From: Lachnospiraceae bacterium UBA3401 | GTDB taxonomy: Bacteria; Bacillota; Clostridia; Lachnospirales; Lachnospiraceae | Assembly (NCBI GenBank): GCA_002358575.1 | Contig: DEPD01000132.1 | Location: 1 to 24,680 of the forward strand | Length of the DNA: 24,680 nucleotides | Reading direction: 5' to 3' | Shown here: positions 18,101 to 22,300 of the stretch, in pieces | Layout: every line of letters starts with the position of its first letter | Position numbering within the stretch: position 1 is the stretch's first letter | Position numbers and translations under genes: made by a program | The notes under the pieces: model-generated | The model's input: the letters and a program-made list of their open reading frames with translations, nothing else | What the model was told of the DNA's origin: nothing | Database searches by the model: none

Positions 18101-18944
18101 CCGCTGCATTGCAAAGTCCGTCAATTGCTTCAAGAGAAATCTCCAAACGGTATGTTCCTGCATCTGTAGGAGTATCCCCCTTCAACTCTGCAAGTATCTC
18201 GCCTGTTACCTTACTCCACTTGAAAGCCAGTTTCTCATTCAAATGCTCATTTGTCTTACCGTCAATTTTAACAGAGATAACGTCCTGACTGCCTTTCAAT
18301 ACATCATTCACAAGACTGTCAAACAGTTTTCCCTCTGGCACATATGTTCCTGATACAACACCGTCATTATAGTTCAAATTATTTAAACTATCTTCTAGTG
18401 CATTTGTATCAATAATAATCTGTGCTGCGGTGAGTTCTTTCTGTTCCGCATCAAGTTCTTCTGTCGTTGTGCTTTCCTCAGCCACTTCTGTGGTCTCAGG
18501 AACGGTTGCATCCTGGCTTGGCTCCTCAGTGGATACTGGTGTTTCATTATCCTCTTTGGTCTCCTCAGTAGATGCTGGTGTCTCGCTATCTTCTTCGGTT
18601 TTCTCAGTGGATGCTGGTGTTTCGCTATCCTCTTTGGTCTCCTCAGTAGATGCTACCACTTGGTCATCTTCCTTGGTCTCCTCAGTGGACGCTGGTGTCT
18701 CGGTGTCCTCTGTGGGTTCCGCTTCAGATGGCTCTGCTTCGCTGTCGTCCTGCTCGCTTGCAGGCTCCGCAGCTTCCGTGGCAGTCTGTTCATCTGTAGT
18801 ATCTTCCACAGTTTCCTCGACTGCCACTGCATCCTCTGCCGCCATTGCTGTCGCTGGCATTGACTGGAATATCATTGCCACGCTCAGTATGATCGGGAGT
18901 GCGCGCTTGGAAAAAGCGTGTTTAAACAGTTTTCGTTTAAACAT
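6168..18944 (-). CDS. Giant secreted protein with about 22 PPC-like repeats
   Basis: From the chosen start this protein is 4258 residues. Order: signal peptide 1-35 (cleavage at AMA/AED); acidic Glu/Thr/Ser/Pro linker 36-166 with five 13-residue repeats; mixed MBG-like, Big-like and Fn3-like modules about 167-2119; about 22 PPC-like beta-sandwich repeats about 2120-4228; and an acidic Pro/Gly/Ser/Asn tail. PPC domains normally accompany secreted proteases, but I find no catalytic signature here. No LPXTG, SLH, choline-binding or LysM motif is evident, so it is either released or attached in an unrecognised way. The frame is open to 18989, but the start is placed at ATG 18944 because AAGGAGG (18953-18959) is 8 nt away from it and only 2 nt from the ATG at 18950. 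It has its own promoter and leader. Likely roles are adhesion, substrate capture or a surface scaffold (inference). Confidence 0.93.
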   Translation of the reverse strand: MFKRKLFKHAFSKRALPIILSVAMIFQSMPATAMAAEDAVAVEETVEDTTDEQTATEAAEPASEQDDSEAEPSEAEPTEDTETPASTEETKEDDQVVASTEETKEDSETPASTEKTEEDSETPASTEETKEDNETPVSTEEPSQDATVPETTEVAEESTTTEELDAEQKELTAAQIIIDTNALEDSLNNLNYNDGVVSGTYVPEGKLFDSLVNDVLKGSQDVISVKIDGKTNEHLNEKLAFKWSKVTGEILAELKGDTPTDAGTYRLEISLEAIDGLCNAAENVSINFEIKQAELTVNLEDLEMPEIGSKIADFVANLKENYQLRNSENEELNKETYVKDIKVTVKDSISGTEITDLETKFEKDKDYSYSISVELTDSNYTVKDIGVRDIVLQGDITTTMEVTLPKNLVYTYGDEIKLPVAGTDYTVKIMTTVDGKETEVEVPADGITATWLDADGNEIELSEGAAPSDAGTYYVLLTYVDATGRYKGCDNKLKNEKDKTSIRVIINPVSIYVKPKFEKTKDGITEYTDGKTRDDILQDVKYDLIKTVGDTTLTETEFDKKTGWGVSYNNENKTQYYEPVFELQVSKPETDKDGKVTWSSYETVNEDEKLIGGGELAKYRVVFTGKKAVYNGNRVSSEVDINNATNSAVPNFKVDDTKETLEKYAVELTITKANVEIDISKYGIADKYFKKTFDGTPIYESRADYKMASVGGNEEGLSYQWFEAHKKEQKDESGNVTAVTYERGDERFTFNYTNSEKEALYYVAPVEAGTYMLVISYKDPNHEKSAEDVEIIYEIERQKIAAEVSTGTEGNKVTVYSGTSILDYAEKLAESITTEIKKSNSNKVNGNKLDDLVPDNMLSLWEYDGEYVLVPVIERQDNITGEWKEVVDPDTFIEGSHYRIGFGVDIQYMPYPIEDFCQNNYQSYDIIETEDGTSWNYYLSNYVDVTVEKMGTVPLELKADEAAIGAIKEYDGIPFTIPTEAVTVYNQNTGELVSDVTVEFQLFDETIGEYVNIEKAINGGKYTLYASFDGNAVYAPLEMTQVGASNAFEITKRAISISPVLNSTIEAGQNSTRFDKIIQQISVKDEDDDTINIPVLNISGILDSETISDKAIFTPNIYYYDGEELFGYPAIESYDFSVKKTDGSVVPDSVLKSDIDYYVVSNVTLRDPYNRNYKVTNTKATFIPVRGKASVSKTSYGEVSETSLKDYTEVAEGTKEVIHTIVPREGIPYVHNNAGLKDADGKDIVGNLFIFQIKAPKEFYQYGNNESYYPSMTNAFNPIFKNEIEREVKKYGGYLFTTEEQAKRSGKIVVAFRTEGEENKNPSFKVRWSDGYLEEFTVDFNGAVLEANLRKAVAPKSLTFNAPLKKMVIGEKQQLDVKVTKKKLDDIICLKYEVDNTDVLSITEDTGAVVALSVGAATVKVIPCYEDEEGVKQPIEGAKAATVKISVVDVTAPKIKTVTALDISAVVTYPKLPDGYRREIYVLKDLNAKEDAFITAIEKLKNGDWKSAGFATAPIYTATESYDAKSKTSRVPISGLKAGSQYTVYVRNVSGIRTLADGSSVAVSAKGAVKSFKTTASQVQALAVRFDEEHYKYVSNIGGYAYTADVSEKKIPSITVGTFLEQAADLNANENDEIEYKLPIAKEKLEHYAQPKLSYIVTYNYEDYYEDKAVDSYTVKIGNRYYAPSSVAKIDKKGNVTLTGKGWVDIVVYDAVTDKYGYGTLYVTADATKMTVPKSVKVRVGELIRIEDYITYFAGKQKLTNYTPNIEIGWLETGDNDAFSISSTEYGHYITAKEAKKSTQLQITDRNVSSENDSNVVYLTINSTDISPVKNLKVTEAVDKYATVSFTYPRMNAYEYEDDPDPDTYINQLYFRIQIIDAAKNIVSDKYYNYNDLDHVSDFKKKTDTFTTYIGFDKPLVRKSSYTVSVTATYLKKEAVSKAVTKNFKTTDIPAAYQAEYGYELGHEYGEEQNFFPFSKEADSSYKNSDGGISILVNNNEEAPLNEYKALTSNNTYTLVAVPQNVEAKNRLSDTLTWKSTNTKVATVKANAGSYTATLKTLKKGVTKIELTSKVTKKLIARWTVFVNATGEASYFFGEYEPDNGSNLDESIEYGDIEILTLDNPVKAVLAAGEGKIVKFVAPEYGSYNFTLSNSNCSLMRCDVKGTLQRALEDVALQKGETCYLKVVPTSGSGKAFSVILTASGILYETWSGVGKYNLEKKGSIAFTAPEDNYYIIKNSNDAIVYQEGLKAGQTKVVSLSKGTYTVSMRTPIVKVNEGATKDQNIEGKTTNWYVFEAPYDMSYEFGLTSTNNAVTLKLYDKITSGNGTTTSKKTLNKGDKVYIGVENKSLTAVKTDLTITPDAERGVIDVTKETSKSVSLEKAGEGKFVQYIIPEDGFYRFKTTGTVEDTAAKAAVPNLSVYYTDNTDNPKQYEMKDYYEGKFDKDKIVYVYVESPSDKTTVTIKTTKISVKGINFGENATSLSSDKSYFKFTVDKDGDYRFKAVVTPRTGENPITPNATVNSYKGKEFNIASFSNNLSYHGLKKGDIIYLQVFTDDTENKQDNAKIIVSRVEATPFTDTWSGKLAADSEKWLQFKATEDTIYYFYQKTTQTQAGKGNVSVEKCQQLNGNGSNIEQDNFYEGCKAGESFYLKLSVTGGEVTYSIEAVPVQPGKVPPTEFKIKPNSEIWFVYTAPVKARYSANLTGNDAKSCTISKGTSISNMISIGIASEVSLDAGETVYYKVENRTEAEKTVKLTIEPIKTTALNLKDKPSDTVKLTDGSFKWYSFTAETAGRYSFNTTAKAAEGQVASANMTYFADANGEKKIEGEYNPEQAVLVKANETIYIRVKVNGADADVTTTVKAIKPTSLTAKVGTPITIEKKDLAEGSYEWYDIKGEGTYTINLSDATGAYTAKSVRNNDSFETEYFPVTVTLGENDTYTLAIKANEAKFGYKVTSTVRDVKELTLTKSVDGKLKTGEDLYVSFKVPENGRYAISLEGLKDDVSSTITYVGGDYENQYGNEENYYTFVSSINKKITFKINVTSEASVSFKVKAEKVSAADITATGTATMKASETPAGYMKWYSYTAPEDGKYIVKASDAKAILYADYDNDLSGGFDRYYRQMQEVTMEKGVTYYYAMYYGAKPAADVTFSVKKATVNKLDKEYTVKVAGLVSDEKTYISYTAPEDGRYLFTCTEQTVSAQIYDSVDDMSIKDSLSFNTDRPMEAGEEIVFAVSTNVVPKTDYKITVSKVVPVVLEASKEVKKELAPSETLWVSFKASETAKYKFEMTNVYDTYVYEDLMKDKYTSTLSNGQSYSVDNGKIIYLKLIPDASAANDSGKVAVSIKSSVDTKMEMLKVAENVKDIAATGDKWAYFTAETAGFYKFAVTGDCTVYAYTNADGSYDRYMTDGNSYTRGLGKGDSLYFKIQNNGSSVATEKITITKEKDVKELVVGKEDIVTGDENNYAYYVLTAIEKGTYNIITNNDARVSVNDKLNDAYNWSYTSTLQLEKGAVKYIRIDTSSYDCTVTCTKVSEQSVTLDKPLELTLQKGESVLVNYTAQNYGYYRIKFVANNTVAYKYCKNDLDWSLDSNSSSSRLWPVEMNFGDERNLLISAREDNTEVTVSIESLQSRYIEGETSSNLFLNAGEAQLIEWYPTSSGSYRITANANYSVRYLSGKTLDDMLESSGYNCEQIVAQRAGMPYYLYIEALSDGTSVTFTATKETRPISVGSSYDVKLNSGESETFTFAAPQNGTYIFYSTGLSTLKGEISSSNRSTDVYSNGEDNNFCISKDLVAGEQAEITVTKLSNDYYDSCLYVYMLHDQTEEIISPDTLFNPSITLEANQEEWFLFTIAESGWYEFLIDSSACMKLYDYDTKEVLGTKEYPYGNNSIKVGLSEGTTVWLRTWYNYHSSGTYDVTVQQGALNSYTNSQTLHYSSMNQSISVHANSNYQQTEILYNYQSYNYNESGIKLKFSVQDSYDDLHLALYLGSDTEPVAEGNNELEYAVDSENFNAIKLIVWRDAYKEFSTDVYCSVEEFEYETTLDSSKSLYIPQNGSATVIYPAVSEAGKYVFYSTDNVVATIYKNDTELTLDESVYGTGFQYTLDLAESDIIKFIFNADDGESRSISLYGYKITDDLASAELPTKNTIVAVSKEHTIKIITFTNNSKGTYTFNMVPSENYANCEFELTVGGKTYTDWNIATDEVELKENAEVTLKLWNTDKYQEASATLEVTYTATETSTEPTEPENPEEGGDNSDGSDESNNTNE
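6262..12587 (-). repeat. Array of about 22 PPC-like beta-sandwich repeats
   Basis: Residues about 2120-4228 of the giant protein break into about 22 units of roughly 96 residues. Each opens with a strand ending in a Glu/Gly turn, then an aromatic-rich strand such as WYSYTAPEDGKYIV, YISYTAPEDGRYLF or FTFAAPQNGTYIF. Each then has a variable Tyr/Asp segment, an LxKGxxxYLKV-type strand and a final TVTIxxx strand. This is the pattern of bacterial pre-peptidase C-terminal domains. The units are highly divergent in sequence, so they are old duplications rather than recent copies. Repeat 20 (just after ALNSYTNSQTLHYSS) is the most degenerate. The later units are visibly richer in Tyr, Asn and Ser. 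Boundaries are by eye. Confidence 0.8.
12588..18446 (-). other. MBG-like, Big-like and Fn3-like half of the giant protein
   Basis: Residues about 167-2119 hold several MBG/YDG-like modules recognised by DAGTYRLEIS, SDAGTYYVLLTY, VEAGTYMLVISY and NGGKYTLYASFDG, each followed by an ITKxxIxI-type exit strand (to about 15400). A Big-like module follows (KMVIGEKQQLDVKV, about 14590-14870), then an Fn3-like module (about 14190-14600), a less clear segment (about 13740-14190), and another Big-like segment (about 13470-13760). Then come an Fn3-like module (KNLKVTEAVDKYATVSFTYP, about 13110-13480) and a Big2-like module (WKSTNTKVATVKA, about 12680-12940). These are structural or adhesion folds; no enzyme motif is visible. 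Boundaries are approximate and family names are by pattern only. Confidence 0.6.
18498..18692 (-). repeat. Five tandem 39-bp (13-residue) repeats
   Basis: Five in-frame 39-bp units encode ASTEETKEDDQVV, ASTEETKEDSETP, ASTEKTEEDSETP, ASTEETKEDNETP and VSTEEPSQDATVP, at 18654-18692, 18615-18653, 18576-18614, 18537-18575 and 18498-18536. The inner copies are close at DNA level, so unit number could change by slippage or recombination without breaking the frame. The repeats form an acidic, probably unfolded linker just after the signal peptide. Confidence 0.93.
18840..18944 (-). other. Signal peptide of the giant protein
   Basis: Residues 1-35 have a strongly basic start (MFKRKLFKHAFSKR), a hydrophobic core (ALPIILSVAMIF) and an A-x-A cleavage site (ATAMA/AED). 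The type is Sec/SPase I; no lipobox Cys is present. Confidence 0.9.
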
Positions 18945-18952
18945 TTTCATAA

Positions 18953-18959
18953 CCTCCTT
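18953..18959 (-). promoter_or_regulatory. Ribosome binding site that decides the giant gene's start
   Basis: Consensus AAGGAGG on the minus strand lies 2 nt from the ATG at 18950, too close to use, and 8 nt from the ATG at 18944. It therefore selects MFKRKLFK rather than the longer open frame from 18989, which has no ribosome binding site. Confidence 0.88.
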
Positions 18960-18970
18960 TTTGGTTGGGT

Positions 18971-18991
18971 GAGTGGACAAAATTGCCACTC
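18971..18991 (-). promoter_or_regulatory. Leader hairpin next to the ribosome binding site
   Basis: GAGTGG (18971-18976) pairs with CCACTC (18986-18991) around a 9-nt loop in the 5' leader. It starts 11 nt upstream of the Shine-Dalgarno. It could affect translation or mRNA stability; no known riboswitch class is recognised. Confidence 0.5.
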
Positions 18992-19006
18992 GTTCACTGT
19001 ATCTTT

Positions 19007-19031
19007 TAGCGCTCCTGGTGAAAAAGCGCTA
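19007..19031 (-). promoter_or_regulatory. Hairpin near the 5' end of the giant mRNA
   Basis: TAGCGCT (19007-19013) pairs with AGCGCTA (19025-19031) around an 11-nt loop. With the predicted promoter at 19045-19073, this stem would begin within about 8 nt of the transcript end, the usual place for a stabilising 5' stem. No poly-U follows, so it is not an attenuator by itself. Confidence 0.5.
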
Positions 19032-19044
19032 GTCGTACAAGGTA

Positions 19045-19073
19045 ATTATACTAAACATTTCACTTTTTTGTAA
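19045..19073 (-). promoter_or_regulatory. Sigma-A-type promoter of the giant gene
   Basis: Minus-strand TTACAA (19073-19068) and perfect TATAAT (19050-19045) are separated by exactly 17 nt. An A/T-rich tract extends upstream (about 19074-19130) and could act as an UP element. This predicts a start near 19038 and a leader of about 95 nt. Confidence 0.75.
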
Positions 19074-19252
19074 CCCTTTTTTAACATTATATTTATTACT
19101 ATTTAAACAAATATTGATGCAAATTGCTGGAAAATCTTGTCTTATTTGTCGGTATATTCCATAGTTTTCATCATATTGCACACATATCGCTTTTCTTTTT
19201 ATTCAGTTTTCCTAAACAGTAATCGAACAGGAAGAAAAGTTTTTCGTGCGTA
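19074..19252. other. A/T-rich intergenic stretch, no gene seen
   Basis: This lies between the two giant genes, upstream of the giant gene's promoter and downstream of the protease terminator. It is A/T-rich and I see no ORF with a ribosome binding site, no RNA gene and no clear operator. A 15-codon plus-strand frame with a CLIC motif lacks a ribosome binding site. Confidence 0.5.
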
Positions 19253-19288
19253 AAAAAAGTACTTATATATTTTCATAAGCACTTTTTT
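19253..19288 (-). terminator. Intrinsic terminator of the protease gene
   Basis: AAAAAAGT (19253-19260) and CTTAT (19262-19266) pair with ATAAG (19275-19279) and ACTTTTTT (19281-19288) around an 8-nt loop. The one imperfect pair is A/C on the plus strand but G/U in minus-strand RNA, which ends in a seven-T run. It therefore fits the minus gene, ending 28 nt past its stop. Confidence 0.85.
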
Positions 19289-19315
19289 CTAAAATTTTTA
19301 TTTCATTATTTTGTT

Positions 19316-22300
19316 TTATTCAATCCGATAATAAACATACCGCGTCCCGCTATAATTGCCAACACCTGTAATGGTAAGGCAAGCAAGCCCCCGCTTGTCT
19401 GCATTGATATAAGAGCAAGTGTAGTCTCTCCCCGCTCGCAAGACAGCGCCGTTGTCCTTATCTTTAATTTCTTTTAGCTCAAGACGTACTGGTGTTCCAT
19501 TATTATAACTTAACTGTTTTGTCCCTGTTGTAATGACAAAGGAAGTCGCGGATTTTGGAGTGATAGTAAAGGTCAGGCGCGTGCTGCCCTGCAAATAACC
19601 CGTTCCAGTAAGCGTTACAACCGCATTCCCTGTGTTGATATTTTTGCTGTAATCTACTGTGTAAGGAAGTGGATACCACTCCTCTGTGTCTTTTATCGGG
19701 GCAAACTGTCTTAATTCTGCGTCAGTTAACGTGAGCGCCTCCCCAGTATACTGTTTCACGATTGTCTGCGCTGCTTCAAAGTCAACTGCCTGCTGCATGG
19801 TTGCCTTTGTAATGTTGAATTTCACGGTTGCGCTTCCTTTATAAATGCCATCTGATTTTGCCTTGTAGGTCACAACCGCTTTTCCGGGTTTGTTGTTATT
19901 TTTGATAGTAATATCATACTGATCTGCTGTAATTTCCTGTCCTTCCAAATCTAAAATCCGATATTCATCCACTGTGATGGGCTTTTTTAAATAGGGTTGA
20001 TCTGGTATTACAGGAAGCTGTAACTTTTTGAGTTCCCGCTTGACAACACTATACTTTTTCGTCTTGCTTCCAGTGTAATTGCTGTTTGGTTTTGCTGCTA
20101 CTGTACAAGTGGCTTTTGACGACACTTGTGTGTTATTTTCAGTGGTTATCTCACAATCTTCTGTAGAAACTACAAGTTTTCCTGCCTTTATCGTAATCTT
20201 CTCCGGCAATACTGGCTGTCCTGTATAATATGCGTTAGACAGCGTAATTGCAGACAATGCTGCGGGCTTTATCTTAAAATATCGAATTGTTGCATCTTCA
20301 TCTATTACATAGTTATCAGACACTTGTATTTTCACAAAAGCTCTTGCTGCCACGCTGCCGTCGCTTTCATAGGACACATTAATATTATTTCCATACTCAT
20401 ATGTATAATCTCTGCCCACTCCTGCCTTTAACACCTTTTTGCCATCAAGCACTTTTATTGCTGGCCGAAGTTCCTTTTGTGTATAGGTCTGGTCTTTGAT
20501 TGGCTGTATTGCGGTGCTATCCAGCTTTTTCTTTTGAATTGGAAAATTCAAACTGCGTGAGCCAGCATAACTTCCCTTCCCAGTGATTATCACCTTCGCT
20601 TCTCCTGCATTAATATTGTTGGCATAAACAATTGTGTAGTTAGAAGCGGCAATTATCTTTCCATCTGTGTCCGTAACTGTCAGCTTTGGTTTTTGTGCCT
20701 TGCCATTATAAATCAATGTATTGTTTTCTTCTGTAAATCGAATCTGCAGGCTGTTAATATCCCTTTTGCTCACAATATTTTTCTTGAGCGCATTGGGTTT
20801 ATTTTTTACCTGATAATTTCCCAAAAGTGTGATTTGTGCATCATATTTTTCTCCCAACACAAGGGAATCGAGTGGTGTCGCTGTCGTTGTGCCTGCGTGG
20901 TACAAAACCGCACTATATTGTGTCTGGTCCAGCTCTGTTTTTCCAACAAGCACGCGCATTCTGCTGCCCTGATTGTCATAGGCAAGCTGCACGCTAACGC
21001 TGCTCTCTGCAATCTGTTTTGGAGCAATAACAAAAAATTGTGTAAACTCCCCTATATAATTCCCAATACCACTCACAATTACTTTAGGCGCGTTTGGGTC
21101 CTCTAACCCCGCTGCCACTATATTATTTTCATATATTACAGTATAATCTTTGTTTTTCTTTAGTGTCTTTTTGTTCCATTTTACAGAGACTGCTGGTGTC
21201 AACGCTTTGTCTGCAAATGTCGCTTTTGCAACGGTCACTGTAATATCAGACGCAATATCTTTCGGTATAATTTGAAAGGTCTTTGTAACTTTTCCCTGAC
21301 AGTTTCCCTTTCCAGTCACAGTAATTGTGGCAGTTCCAACATTTGTGTTTTGTTTGTATGCCACAGAATAGCTTTTTGTTGGAACGTCTGCCCCATATGC
21401 TGTTACCTTCACTGTAGGTTTTATTGCACTTCCTGTAAAAGTGCAGGCAAGTGTCCCGTCAGGCAAAACAATGCTGTCCTCCGCTGTACTAGCAATGCTT
21501 ACCATATCCTCTGACAAAACAGTTTTGACAATGGTAACAGTTACCCGAATTTGTCCAGTATAATTATTGATTCCTGTAATATCCACTGTATAGTTTCCCG
21601 CATTGCAAGGCTGTTTGTTATAAACAATTGTGTAGTCTATGTCTTTTACAAGACGCGCTGCGCCATTGTGCAACACTAAGTCGTCCTGTATTGCACCGTT
21701 ATATGACAGTGTGGTGGATTCCACCATCTCTCCCGCAATGGTTTTTGGATAAATCGTAAATGTTTGCTCAACAGTTCCTGTATATTTTCCAATCCCTGTA
21801 ATCACAGCCTTAGGTGCATCTGCGGATTCTTGGTCCCCTGACAGGGTATTGTTACTGTATACAACTGTATAATCAATATCTTTTGTGAGCGGTTCGCCCA
21901 TGTAATGAATGTCTATCTCTGGTTCATTTTGCGTACCATTATATTCCTGTGGTTCAATCTCTCTCACCATCTCAGAAGTCAACAGCCTATTTTCCTGCGG
22001 CACATCAAACTCACCGTCACTGGTATATGCTTTAATCCGATAGGTCCCCTTAGATGCTGCATCCTGCCAACCATCCGCATTTTGAAAAAAGGTCTCTCCT
22101 GGGTTGGACTTTGCAACAAACTCAACGGCTTTTGCATTGGTATAAGATTGGTCAATAAAAATTGCAGCCCCTTGCTCCCCATTAATTTGACCATTTGATA
22201 ACGTTATAACTACGCTGAACAGGTCTCCGTCTGCCACTGTAGCATACTTTTCAAGCGCAATTGTATGATATCCCTCAAATACAGTTGTTCCCGTCTCCTG

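Noticed and set aside
18498..18692. 39-bp repeats as a CRISPR or regulatory iteron array
   Set aside because: The units are contiguous without spacers, are in frame and encode a regular acidic peptide inside a coding region.
18430..18972. Plus-strand Ser/Val-rich open frame (180 codons) opposite the giant protein's N terminus
   Set aside because: Same artefact: the complement of the 39-bp acidic repeats and signal peptide of a clearly real minus-strand gene.
18945..18989. Upstream extension of the giant protein to an ATG at 18989
   Set aside because: No ribosome binding site precedes it, and the consensus AAGGAGG lies inside this extension, correctly spaced for ATG 18944. The extra residues would also precede an otherwise ideal signal peptide.
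19119..19166. 15-codon plus-strand frame containing Cys-Leu-Ile-Cys in the intergenic region
   Set aside because: No ribosome binding site, very short, and the codon context is plain A/T-rich spacer.
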